This document shows positions 7,639 to 18,686 of a stretch of 64,000 bases of DNA, piece by piece. Source of the DNA: Massilia litorea (lineage in GTDB: Bacteria; Pseudomonadota; Gammaproteobacteria; Burkholderiales; Burkholderiaceae_D); the NCBI RefSeq assembly GCF_015101885.1, contig NZ_CP062941.1:3038001-3102000 (forward strand), in the 5' to 3' direction. The stretch's first letter is position 1. The number at the start of each line of letters is the position of its first letter. The notes beneath the pieces are model-generated. The model saw only the letters and a program-made list of their open reading frames with translations, did not search any database and had not been told where the DNA came from. A program made the position numbers and the translations under genes.

Positions 7639-9525
7639 GTGTCCGATACCGCTGTTGCACCTCCCGCCGCACCGGCTGCCCGGTTCGATTCGACCGGCCC
7701 CGAACATTGCATCCAGCGCCGCCCCGACGGCATCTATGCCGACCCGGCCGTGCTCGGCACCACCGTGCTGGCCGCCGTCGACAGCATCCTGCGCTCGGGC
7801 AGCGTGCTCTCCGGCATCGATTATCCGGTACTGATCAAGGCGATCTACGACAGCGGCCCGGCGCTCCCCACCGGACCCGATGGCCGGCCCGTCGTGCGCA
7901 TCGCGAGCGACATCGTTCCCTTTAACGCCCAGCGCCGCAGCCTGTACCGCTCGGTAAGGATCGCCGGCGGCGAGGCCGAGTATTGCTTCGAGCCGGTGTT
8001 CCTGGCCGGGCCGGGCGGAGAAGGGGAAATCCAGACCAGCCTCGACTTCGACGAATTCGTGGCCGACATGTGGACCAAGGGCATCCGCTTCGGCATCGAC
8101 ATCGCCGGCGTGCGCGCGGGAATCGCCAATCCCGGCCTGGGACGGGTCGTGGTGGCGCGCCGCCTCGAGCCGGAGGCGGGCCTGGACGCGACCGTGGTCG
8201 AGGTCTCGGACGACATCCACCGCAGCGACGCCCCGCGCCAGCTCTCGAACGGCAAGCTCGACCTGATGTGCTTCCAGAACCGCTTCCCGCAGGTGCAGGG
8301 TGGCACGCGCCTGCTGCAAAAGCTGCCGAGCAAGGTCGGCAAGCCCGGTTTCGAACTGTCGGGCATCCGCATCGAACCGGCGGCCCCGCGCGACCTCGAG
8401 TTTTCGACCTACGCGGGCGAGGGCACCAGCATCGAGAAAAGCGCGGCCGGCGAATTCCTGGTCGCCGTGCGTACCGGTTTCCTGAACGTCGACCCGAAGA
8501 CGCGCCGGATCGCCGTCGGCGACAAGATCGTCAGCCGCGACGGCGTCAGCGCCAGGACCACCGGCAACCTGCAGCTCACCGGCGACTACGAGGAATTCGG
8601 CGACGTGCAGGAAAAGCGCGTCATCGAGGGCAACGGCATCACCGTGCACGGCAACGTGTACGGCGACATCCATTCGCGCGGCGGCATGGTGCGCCTGCGC
8701 GCCACCCTGGTCGGTGGCAGCGTCCACAACAAGCACGGCGACATCCAGGTCGACGGTGTCACCGCGAACGCGATCCTGCAGGCAAGCGCCGGCACCGTGA
8801 CGCTGCAGCGCGCCGAGAACTGCGTCATCTCCGGCACCCGGGTGCGCATCGAGCATGCGATCAATTGCGAGATCATGGCCGACGAGATCTCGATCGGCAA
8901 TGCCGAAGGCTGCGCACTGGCCGCGCGCCGCATCAGCATCGACAACACGGCGCCCTGGCGCGAAAGCGAGATGCTGGTGTATGTGCTGTGCGCCGAGTGC
9001 GGCCGCATCGACGACATGCTGGAGCAGATCGGCGCGCGCCTGGCGCAATTCGACGCCGCCGCCACGCGCCACAAGCTCGAGCTGTCCCACCTGTGCGCCC
9101 AGCCCGAGGTGCGCAAATACCTGGAGATCGCCGGACGCGTGCGCAGCGGCGAAATGAGCCTGACCCCGGCGCAAGCCCAGCAGTTCAAGCAGATGGGCCA
9201 GGCGGTCGGTCCCGAGCTGCAGAAGATCGGCGACGTGTCGGCCGCGCGCAAGGCAGTCGAGGCCGAGCACGCCGAAGGAAAGGCGCTGCTCGAGCGCTTC
9301 ACCGCCCAGCGTATTGAACGCGCCGCGGGCAGCGAAGTGAAGCTCCGCCTGCTCCAGGGAGACACCCAGGTGCGCCAGCTGGCTTTCGACCCGGACGGCG
9401 CCTGTTTCTACGACTTGCCGGCGCGCGAGATCAAGTCTCGCCTGCGCGGCAATGAGGGCACGCCGCTGCACGCCGCGGCCTCCGGCAGCTACGCCTGGGG
9501 TGGCGCGGCCCCAGCGCTCCCCTGA
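7639..9525 (+). CDS. FapA-family (DUF342) polymer-forming-type protein
   Basis: A 628-residue protein from the GTG at 7639, chosen because GGAG lies seven bases upstream. The frame also opens at an ATG-less position 37 codons earlier, inside AT-rich promoter-like DNA. The N-terminal half carries the FapA N-terminal domain pattern (PDGIYADPAVLGTTVLAAV). The middle shows a beta-helix-like run of short hydrophobic repeats (GITVHGNVYGDIHSRGGMVR, then VGGSVHNKHGDIQVDGV), typical of DUF342 and related to bactofilin-like folds. The C-terminal 150 residues are helical with coiled-coil character. FapA proteins are linked to flagellar assembly and polar placement in some gammaproteobacteria, but the molecular role is unsettled. 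The cheW-like gene 91 nt downstream supports a motility link. Confidence 0.75.
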   Translation: MSDTAVAPPAAPAARFDSTGPEHCIQRRPDGIYADPAVLGTTVLAAVDSILRSGSVLSGIDYPVLIKAIYDSGPALPTGPDGRPVVRIASDIVPFNAQRRSLYRSVRIAGGEAEYCFEPVFLAGPGGEGEIQTSLDFDEFVADMWTKGIRFGIDIAGVRAGIANPGLGRVVVARRLEPEAGLDATVVEVSDDIHRSDAPRQLSNGKLDLMCFQNRFPQVQGGTRLLQKLPSKVGKPGFELSGIRIEPAAPRDLEFSTYAGEGTSIEKSAAGEFLVAVRTGFLNVDPKTRRIAVGDKIVSRDGVSARTTGNLQLTGDYEEFGDVQEKRVIEGNGITVHGNVYGDIHSRGGMVRLRATLVGGSVHNKHGDIQVDGVTANAILQASAGTVTLQRAENCVISGTRVRIEHAINCEIMADEISIGNAEGCALAARRISIDNTAPWRESEMLVYVLCAECGRIDDMLEQIGARLAQFDAAATRHKLELSHLCAQPEVRKYLEIAGRVRSGEMSLTPAQAQQFKQMGQAVGPELQKIGDVSAARKAVEAEHAEGKALLERFTAQRIERAAGSEVKLRLLQGDTQVRQLAFDPDGACFYDLPAREIKSRLRGNEGTPLHAAASGSYAWGGAAPALP

Positions 9526-9616
9526 TGTAATAATGGTGTAAGGAAATATTGACTGCACTCAACGAGGGCAGGAGGGCCAGGCCCTAGCATGGTGACTGTT
9601 ACCGAAAGGAACCATC

Positions 9617-10093
9617 ATGCATAAAGACACCATGGCGTTTCATCCAGCAGCCAACCAGTTCCTCAGCTTCCGGCTGGGCGGTCTCGAGTACGGGGTCGAT
9701 TTCGGCAAGGTGCAGGAACTGCGCATCATCAGGTCGCTCGAGCGCTTCGCCGCCGACGGCGCCATCGTCGAAGGCGTCGCCGTCTCGCGCGGCGTCATCA
9801 TGCCGATCGTCGACATGCGCGCCGCCTTTTGCGGCCACCCGGTCGTGACGACACCGACCACCGACGTGATCATCCTGAAACTGTCGACCTGCGTGATGGG
9901 GATGGTGGTCGATGGCGTGACCGACGTGGTGACGCTGTATCCCGACCAGATTTCGCCGATTCCGGGAACCGACGGGGGGGCGATCGATTACCTGATCGGG
10001 CTCGGCGTCACCGAAGGACGCCGGCTGATCCTGGTGGATATCGACCGGCTGATGTCGATCGACAAGAAGAGCAGCGACCGTCACGTGGCGTGA
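9617..10093 (+). CDS. cheW: CheW-like adaptor protein
   Basis: A 158-residue single CheW domain: LSFRLGGLEYGVDFGKVQEL at the N-terminus, a strand SRGVIMPIVDMRAAF, then VMGMVVDGVTDVV and RRLILVDIDRLM. CheW bridges chemoreceptors and CheA in the signalling array. This copy is remote from the main che cluster and clearly diverged from the CheW encoded at 40.2 kb, although the C-terminal LVDIDRLMS is shared. It may serve a particular receptor subset, or act with the FapA-like protein upstream. ATG at 9617 with AAAGGAA upstream. Confidence 0.9.
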   Translation: MHKDTMAFHPAANQFLSFRLGGLEYGVDFGKVQELRIIRSLERFAADGAIVEGVAVSRGVIMPIVDMRAAFCGHPVVTTPTTDVIILKLSTCVMGMVVDGVTDVVTLYPDQISPIPGTDGGAIDYLIGLGVTEGRRLILVDIDRLMSIDKKSSDRHVA

Positions 10094-10105
10094 CGGTCCA
10101 TAAGG

Positions 10106-10136
10106 GGGTAATCGTGGTCATCGGCCTCGATTACCC
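10106..10136. repeat. inverted repeat between convergent genes
   Basis: GGGTAATCG and CGATTACCC form a perfect 9-bp stem with a 13-base loop, exactly between the ends of convergent cheW and yheS. There is no T-run on either side. It may help end transcription in both directions, but that is inference. Confidence 0.45.
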
Positions 10137-10147
10137 GCGCTACACCA

Positions 10148-12145
10148 TTACGCCGCCAATCCTTCCAGCTGTTCCTGCAACTCCAGCCACTCGTTCTCCA
10201 GCGTCCCCAGGTCGCGCACGCAGAAGGCCTGGTCGGCCACCAGGGTCTTCAAGGCGTCCTTCTTGTCCGCGTCGTAGATCGTCGGATCGAGCAGACGCGC
10301 GTCGATGTCGGCCTTCTTCGCATTCAGCTTGGCCATCTGCTCCTCGACCCGCTTCAGGCGGTTCTCGAGCGGCTTCTTGAGCGCAGCGACGCGCTGGCGC
10401 TCTTCGGCGTCGAGGCGCTTCTGCTCCTTGCGCTCGGCCGGGGGCACCGGCGGCGCGGCCACCACGGGCGCCGCCACAGGCGCTGCAGCGGCTGCCGCTT
10501 TCGGGATCGGCAGCACGTCGGTGCCTTTACCCAGCTTGGTCTTGAACAGCCAGTCCTTGTAGTCGTCCAGGTCGCCGTCGAAGGGCTGCAGGCGGCCGTT
10601 GGCGACGATGATGAATTCGTCGGTCGTCGCACGCAGCAGGTGGCGATCGTGGGAAACGACGACCAGCGTGCCTTCGAACTGCGCCAGCGCCATCGTCAGC
10701 GCCTCGCGCGTCTCCAGGTCCAGGTGGTTGGTCGGTTCATCGAGCAGCAGCAAATTGGGACGCTGCCAGACGATCAGGGCCAGCGCCAGGCGCGCCTTTT
10801 CCCCGCCCGAGAAGGGGCGGATCGGGCTGGTCACCATGGTGCCGGGGAAGTTGAAGCCGCCGAGGAAGTTGCGCAGCTCCTGCTCGCGCACGGTCGGCGC
10901 GATCTTCGCCAGGTGCCACAGCGGCGACTCGTCGTGGCGCAGCATCTCGACCTGGTGCTGGGCGAAATAACCGATCGACAGGCCCTTGCCGAGCGTCGAT
11001 TCGCCGGTCAGCGGCGCCAGTTCGCCCGCGATGGTTTTGATGAGCGTCGATTTGCCGGCGCCGTTCACACCCAAGAGGCCGATGCGCTGGCCGATCTGCA
11101 GCGAGAAGTCGATGTGGTTGACGATGGTCTTGGCGCCGACCTTGTCGCCATGGCTGTCGAGGATCGGGTAGCCCGCGTCCACTTTTTCCATGACCAGCAG
11201 CGGATTCGGGGCGGCCAGCGGCTCGCGGAATTCGAAGGAGAATTCGGCGGCCGCGCGCAGCGGCGCCAGTTCTTCCATTTTCGCCAGCTGCTTCATGCGG
11301 CTCTGGGCCTGGCGCGCCTTGCTGGCTTTCGCCTTGAAGCGGTCGATGAAGGATTCGAGGTGGGCGCGCGCGCGCTGCTGCTTCTCCATCGCGCTGGCGG
11401 CCAGCACCATCGCGGCGGCGCGCTGGCGCTCGAAGGAGGAGTAGTTGCCCGAATAGCGTTTCAGCTTGCGTTCGTCGATGTGGACCACGACGTTGACGAT
11501 CTCGTCGAGGAAATCGCGATCGTGCGAAATGATGACCAGGGTGCCCGGATAGCGTTTCAGCCAGTCTTCGAGCCAGATGATCGCATCCAGGTCCAGGTGG
11601 TTGGTCGGTTCATCGAGCAGCAGCAGGTCGGAAGGGCACATCAGCGCCTGCGCCAGGTTCAGGCGCATGCGCCAGCCGCCGGAGAAGCTGGCCACCGGCT
11701 GCTGCATCTGGTCGAGGGTAAAACCCAGGCCCAGCAGCAGCTGCTCGCCGCGCGACTGCACGGTGTAGGCGTCGGCATCCATCAGGGCGCCGTGCACATT
11801 GCCCATCGCGATGCCGTTCTCCTCGGTGTGTTCGGCCGCCTCCAGTTCCTCGAGTTCGGCCTGCAGGCGGCGCAGCGTGACGTCGCCGTCGATCGCATAT
11901 TCGAGCGCGGGACGGTCGAGCGCAGGGGTCTCCTGCGCCACATAGGCCATGCGCCACCTGGCGGGGAAATCGATCTCGCCCTGATCGGCGTGCAGCTCGT
12001 TGCGCAGCATCGCGAACAGGCTGGATTTGCCGGCGCCGTTGGCGCCGATCAGGCCGATCTTGTCGCCGGGGTTCAGGGTCAGGTCGGCGTTTTCCAGCAG
12101 CGGCTTTGTGCCGCGCATCAGGCTGACGTTCAGGAAGCGGATCAT
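10148..12145 (-). CDS. yheS: ABC-F family ATPase YheS
   Basis: A 665-residue soluble protein with two ABC cassettes and no membrane domain. The first Walker A is GANGAGKSS (about residue 36) and the second GVNGAGKST (about 355). Signature motifs are FSGGWRMRLNLAQAL and FSGGEKARLALALIVWQ, and both Walker B segments read LLLLDEPTNHLDL. The inter-cassette linker contains the P-site-tRNA-interaction-type helix, and a charged coiled-coil tail with an Ala/Pro spacer fills residues about 540-665. ABC-F proteins act on the ribosome; the order and sequence closely match E. coli YheS. The tail is longer than I recall for that protein. It is followed 17 nt upstream by prmB, a ribosomal-protein methylase, so the pair may be cotranscribed. 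Confidence 0.88.
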   Translation of the reverse strand: MIRFLNVSLMRGTKPLLENADLTLNPGDKIGLIGANGAGKSSLFAMLRNELHADQGEIDFPARWRMAYVAQETPALDRPALEYAIDGDVTLRRLQAELEELEAAEHTEENGIAMGNVHGALMDADAYTVQSRGEQLLLGLGFTLDQMQQPVASFSGGWRMRLNLAQALMCPSDLLLLDEPTNHLDLDAIIWLEDWLKRYPGTLVIISHDRDFLDEIVNVVVHIDERKLKRYSGNYSSFERQRAAAMVLAASAMEKQQRARAHLESFIDRFKAKASKARQAQSRMKQLAKMEELAPLRAAAEFSFEFREPLAAPNPLLVMEKVDAGYPILDSHGDKVGAKTIVNHIDFSLQIGQRIGLLGVNGAGKSTLIKTIAGELAPLTGESTLGKGLSIGYFAQHQVEMLRHDESPLWHLAKIAPTVREQELRNFLGGFNFPGTMVTSPIRPFSGGEKARLALALIVWQRPNLLLLDEPTNHLDLETREALTMALAQFEGTLVVVSHDRHLLRATTDEFIIVANGRLQPFDGDLDDYKDWLFKTKLGKGTDVLPIPKAAAAAAPVAAPVVAAPPVPPAERKEQKRLDAEERQRVAALKKPLENRLKRVEEQMAKLNAKKADIDARLLDPTIYDADKKDALKTLVADQAFCVRDLGTLENEWLELQEQLEGLAA

Positions 12146-12162
12146 TCGTAATCTTTACTGTG

Positions 12163-13053
12163 TTATGCGTTCTGTAGTTGCTCGGCGGTGAGCAGGAAGA
12201 CTGCCTCGTCGCCGGCGCTCGTGGTGAGCCAGGTCAGGCCCAGGTGGCCGAAGGCGGCTTCGGCGTATTCGGCCTCGTTGCCGATTTCGACGACCAGGAT
12301 GCCTTCCGGCGTCAGGCGTTCGGCGGCACCGGCGACGATCTTGCGCACCAGGTCCATGCCATCAAGCCCGCCGTGCAGGGCGATCTGCGGCTCGCGCAGG
12401 TATTCCGGCGGCAGCTTGGCCATCGAATCGGCGTTCACGTAGGGCGGATTGGTGACGATCAGGTCGTATTTTTTAAAGGGGACGTTCTCGTACAAATCCG
12501 ACTCGATCGGATTGACGCGACCTTCGAGTTTATAGTCGCGGATGTTGCGTTCGGCGACAGCGAGGGCATCCTTCGAGATGTCGACCGCGTCGACCACGGC
12601 GTTCTGGAAGACGTCGGCCATCATGATCGCCAGGCAGCCGGAACCGGTGCACAGTTCGAGCACGTTTTCGACTTCATAGGGGTTGGTCACCCACGGGCTG
12701 AAGAAATTCGGGATCAGTTCGGCGATGAAGGAGCGCGGCACCAGCACCCGTTCGTCGACATAGAAGGCATAGGTCCCGAGCCAGGCTTCATTTGTGATGT
12801 AGGCTGCCGGCACCCGTTCGACGGTGCGGCGCTCGATCACGGACAGCACCTGCAGCACTTCTTCCGGCAGCAGTTTCGCATCGAGGAAAGGGTCGAGCCG
12901 GTCGAGCGGGAGCTTCAGGGTGTGCAGGACCAGGTAGGCCGCTTCGTCGAAGGCTTCGGCGCTGCCGTGGCCGAAGAACAGTTTCGCCGCATTGAAGCGG
13001 GTGACGGCGTAGCGCAGCAGGTCGCGCGGGGTGCTGAAAGGTGTCGTGGTCAT
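12163..13053 (-). CDS. prmB: ribosomal protein L3 (Gln) N5-methyltransferase PrmB
   Basis: A 296-residue protein of the HemK/PrmA-like class I SAM methyltransferases. The SAM loop is LELCTGSGCLAIMMA (about residue 130), and the catalytic NPPY motif (IVTNPPYVNAD) near residue 200 binds the glutamine side chain. The N-terminal helical domain (DLLRYAVTRFNAAKLFFGHG) is characteristic of PrmB and not of PrmC. It should methylate glutamine on ribosomal protein L3 during assembly. It lies between dapE and yheS, all on the minus strand; dapE-prmB linkage is common in this group of bacteria. Confidence 0.9.
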   Translation of the reverse strand: MTTTPFSTPRDLLRYAVTRFNAAKLFFGHGSAEAFDEAAYLVLHTLKLPLDRLDPFLDAKLLPEEVLQVLSVIERRTVERVPAAYITNEAWLGTYAFYVDERVLVPRSFIAELIPNFFSPWVTNPYEVENVLELCTGSGCLAIMMADVFQNAVVDAVDISKDALAVAERNIRDYKLEGRVNPIESDLYENVPFKKYDLIVTNPPYVNADSMAKLPPEYLREPQIALHGGLDGMDLVRKIVAGAAERLTPEGILVVEIGNEAEYAEAAFGHLGLTWLTTSAGDEAVFLLTAEQLQNA

Positions 13054-13089
13054 GGCATGTTCTCCCGTGGTCTGGGCTCTGGATTGGTG

Positions 13090-15114
<2,025 letters not shown>

Positions 15115-16254
15115 TCAGGTATTGAGGGTGAACTCGGTGAACGAGGTTTCCGGCGGCTCGTCCTTCCTGGCTGCGTCGTCGGCCGGGCTACTTGCCGGCC
15201 CGTTGTTGAGCAGCCAGAGCAGGTTGGTTGCCGAGTCGGCGTTCGCCAGTGCTTCTTCCTGCGTGACGAGGCCGGCCTGCACCAGGGCCAATAGCGCATA
15301 TTCAAAAGATTGCGAGCCGGGCGAGAGGCTCTTGTCCATCGCTTCCTTGATCCCGCTGAGTTCGCCCTTTTCGATCAGGTCGGCGATGTAGCGCGTGTTC
15401 AGCATCACCTCGACCGCCGGCTGGCGCGTGCCGCCCGCGCTCGATTTCACCAGGCGCTGCGAGACGATGGCGCGCGTGGCCGAGGCCAGGTCCTGCAGCA
15501 GGGCGGGGCGGTTCTCGACCGGATAAAAGCCGATGATGCGGTTCAGGGCGTTGTAGCTGTTGTTCGCGTGCAGGGTGGCGACGACCAGGTGGCCGGACTG
15601 GGCATAGGCCAGGGCCGCGCCCATGGTCGCCTGGTCGCGGATTTCGCCGATCAGGATGACGTCCGGCGCCTGGCGCAGGCTGTTGCGCAGGGCCAGTTCG
15701 AAGTCGAGGGCATCGCTGCCGATCTCGCGCTGGTTGACGATCGATTTCTTGTTCTTGAAAAGGTATTCGATCGGGTCTTCCAGCGTCAGGATGTGGCCGG
15801 TGCGCTGTTCGTTGCGGTAGTCGAGCATCGAGGCGATCGTGGTCGACTTGCCCGATCCGGTGGCGCCGACGATCAGCAGCAGGCCGCGCTTTTCCATGAT
15901 CAGTTCGGCCAGCACCGGCGGCAGGCCGAGTTCGCCCAGCGGCGGGATCGTGGCCGGCACGAAGCGGAACACGGCCGAGACGCTGCCGCGCTGGCGGAAG
16001 GCCGACAAGCGGAAACGGCCCAGGTTGGGCACCGAGATGCCCAAGTTCAGTTCGTTGGTGCGGTTCAGTTCTTCCCGCTGCTCCGGCGTCGTGATTTCCG
16101 ACAGCAGCGAATCGATGTTGTCGGGGTCGAGCTTGTGCTGGTTGATCGGGATGAGGTTCCCGTTGATCTTGATGTGGACGGGAGAATTTACCGCGAAGAA
16201 CATGTCCGACGCGTTTTTTTCTTTCATGAGCTGGAACAGGCGGTCCATGGCCAT
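15115..16254 (-). CDS. pilU: type IV pilus retraction ATPase PilU
   Basis: A 379-residue hexameric secretion-type ATPase: N-terminal PAS-like domain, Walker A GATGSGKST (about residue 130), Asp box LTLEDPIEYLF, Walker B LIGEIRD, and His box GHLVVATLHANN. PilT is usually about 345 residues; the longer, variable C-terminal tail here (PASSPADDAARKDEPP) and sequence details favour PilU, the PilT-dependent accessory retraction motor. The start MAMDRLFQLM is taken at 16254; the second ATG two codons on is equally possible. It lies between dapD and yffB-dapE, apart from other pilus genes, and no pilT is visible next to it. Confidence 0.85.
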   Translation of the reverse strand: MAMDRLFQLMKEKNASDMFFAVNSPVHIKINGNLIPINQHKLDPDNIDSLLSEITTPEQREELNRTNELNLGISVPNLGRFRLSAFRQRGSVSAVFRFVPATIPPLGELGLPPVLAELIMEKRGLLLIVGATGSGKSTTIASMLDYRNEQRTGHILTLEDPIEYLFKNKKSIVNQREIGSDALDFELALRNSLRQAPDVILIGEIRDQATMGAALAYAQSGHLVVATLHANNSYNALNRIIGFYPVENRPALLQDLASATRAIVSQRLVKSSAGGTRQPAVEVMLNTRYIADLIEKGELSGIKEAMDKSLSPGSQSFEYALLALVQAGLVTQEEALANADSATNLLWLLNNGPASSPADDAARKDEPPETSFTEFTLNT

Positions 16255-16307
16255 GTGGTGTTCTCCCGGGTGGTGCTCTTGATGGTAGGCAGGTCATGCG
16301 GCGGTAA

Positions 16308-16334
16308 CGCGTGGGCTCGAGAGCCCACCCTACG
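16308..16334. repeat. REP-like element, copy A (right half type)
   Basis: CGCGTGGGCTC followed by GAGCCCACCCTACG makes an 8-bp stem with a GA turn. The same hairpin with CCCTACG edge recurs at 28525-28550. It lies upstream of pilU in the pilU-dapD gap. Confidence 0.65.
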
Positions 16335-16377
16335 TTACACGACCGTCTCGATTTCGTTCATGCGGCGGTAGTGCACC

Positions 16378-16439
16378 GTACGGGGTCATGGAGGCCAATG
16401 GCCTCCATGACGGGTTCACCGGGCTCTCGAGCCCACGCG
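16378..16439. repeat. REP-like composite element, copy B
   Basis: Two hairpins in tandem. The first is a 12-bp perfect stem (16385-16396 with 16400-16411; arm GTCATGGAGGCC, loop AAT); the second is a GGGCTC/GAGCCC palindrome. Read on the minus strand, the order is the same as at 28681-28738: a GCGTGGGC hairpin, GGTGAACCC, a GTCAT..GCC hairpin with an ATT loop, then CCC and TACGG. The two copies are therefore one element in opposite orientations. Confidence 0.7.
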
Positions 16440-16467
16440 TCAACGCACGGCTGATCAGCCGTGAAGC

Positions 16468-17292
<825 letters not shown>

Positions 17293-17310
17293 GATTTGTC
17301 GATCTCGGTT

Positions 17311-18534
17311 TCAGGAAACGGTGCGGAGGGCCTGGCAGAACTGGACGATGCGCTGGGCTGCTTCCAGCCCTTCGTCGACGCCGGCTACCAGTGCCATGCG
17401 GATGCGGTTGCGGCCCGGATTGGTCCCGTGCGCGTCGCGCGCCAGGTAAGAGCCGGGTAGAACCGTCACATTATATTCGGCGTACAGCCGGCGTGCGAAC
17501 TCGGTGTCCGACAGGCCGGTACGGCGCACGTCGGCCCACAGGTAAAAGCCGGCGTCGGGCAGTTCCACATCCATCACCTCGCGCAACAGCGGGGTGATGA
17601 GGTGGAATTTTTCTTTGTAGAGCGTGCGGTTGTCCTGGACGTGGGCTTCGTCGCCCCAGGCCGCGATCGAGGCCGCCTGCACCACCGGCGACATCGCGCC
17701 GCCGCAGTAGGTGCGGTAGAGCAGGAATTTCTTCAGCACGGCCGGATCGCCGGCGACGAAACCGGAGCGCATGCCCGGCACGTTCGAGCGCTTCGACAGG
17801 CTCGAGAACACGACCAGGTTGGCATACGGGCGCTTGCCGCTACTCCTGCCCAGCTGGTGCGCCGCTTCGAGCGCCCCCAGCGGCGGCGTGGCGCCGGTAT
17901 AGATCTCGGAATAGCATTCGTCGGCCGCGATCACGAAGCCGTGGCGGTCGGCCAGTTCGAACAGTTCGCGCCAGTCGTCCAGCGTGAGCACGGCGCCGGT
18001 CGGGTTCCCCGGCGAGCAGACGTAGAGCAGCTGCACGCGCGCCCACACATCGTCGGGCACGGCGCTGTAGTCGGGCGCGAAATTGCGCGCCGGGTCGGAG
18101 TTGACGAAATACGGTGTAGCGCCGGCGAGATAGGCCGCGCCTTCGTAGATCTGGTAGAACGGGTTCGGGCACAGCACCAGCGGATCCGGGCGGCTGGCGT
18201 CGATCGTCGAGTGGGCGATCGCGAACAGGGCCTCGCGCGAACCGTTAACCGGCAGGATCATCGTCGCCGGATCGAGGCCTGGGACCCCGTAGCGGCGCTC
18301 GAGCCAGCCTGCGATCGCCGCGCGCAGCGGCTCGCCGCCGACCGTGCTGGGATAGTTCGACAGGCCGGCCACCGCATGCGTCAGGGCTTTCTCGATGAAG
18401 GGCGGCGTCGGGTGCTTCGGTTCGCCGATGCCGAGACTGATCGGCGCCAGCGCGCTGTTGGGCGTCACGCCGGCGAAGAGTTCGCGCAGCTTTTCGAAGG
18501 GGTAGGGGTGGAGTTTGTCGAGATGTGGATTCAC
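17311..18534 (-). CDS. dapC: succinyldiaminopimelate transaminase DapC
   Basis: A 407-residue fold-type I aminotransferase. The PLP-lysine is in VFSSLSKRSNVPGMRSGF (about residue 240), the Asp and Tyr cofactor contacts are in VIAADECYSEIY, and SPGNPTGAVLT holds the conserved Asn. DapC pairs with glutamate to convert N-succinyl-2-amino-6-ketopimelate to succinyl-LL-DAP. The adjacent dapD makes this more likely than a generic aspartate transaminase. It is the first gene of the dapC-dapD operon. Confidence 0.9.
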   Translation of the reverse strand: MNPHLDKLHPYPFEKLRELFAGVTPNSALAPISLGIGEPKHPTPPFIEKALTHAVAGLSNYPSTVGGEPLRAAIAGWLERRYGVPGLDPATMILPVNGSREALFAIAHSTIDASRPDPLVLCPNPFYQIYEGAAYLAGATPYFVNSDPARNFAPDYSAVPDDVWARVQLLYVCSPGNPTGAVLTLDDWRELFELADRHGFVIAADECYSEIYTGATPPLGALEAAHQLGRSSGKRPYANLVVFSSLSKRSNVPGMRSGFVAGDPAVLKKFLLYRTYCGGAMSPVVQAASIAAWGDEAHVQDNRTLYKEKFHLITPLLREVMDVELPDAGFYLWADVRRTGLSDTEFARRLYAEYNVTVLPGSYLARDAHGTNPGRNRIRMALVAGVDEGLEAAQRIVQFCQALRTVS

Positions 18535-18568
18535 GGCGGTTGGCTGTCAGCGCGATGCGAAAGAATCC

Positions 18569-18574
18569 ATTATA
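18569..18574 (-). promoter_or_regulatory. candidate -10 box for dapC
   Basis: The minus strand reads TATAAT, 35 bases before the dapC ATG, in otherwise GC-rich DNA. No good -35 box is seen at normal spacing, so the promoter would be weak or activator-assisted. Confidence 0.4.
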
Positions 18575-18686
18575 AGCCGATAAATACGGGCGCCGTGCGA
18601 ACCGCCCGTGCCAGGCCTGGAGGAGCCCGGCGGCGGCAGGCTATCATGGCGGATTTGTCACAGCCGCACGGCGACCGAACCAGCGC

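Noticed and set aside
7618..9558. Long open frame opposite the FapA-family gene
   Set aside because: It mirrors the coding frame of a clear protein in GC-rich DNA; its translation is compositionally odd (His, Ala, Arg, Gln-rich) and shows no family motif.
18576..18583. Perfect sigma-28 -10 box GCCGATAA upstream of the FGGY kinase
   Set aside because: The nearest -35-like GAAAG is two bases too close (spacer 9, not 11) and mismatched, so it is probably chance.
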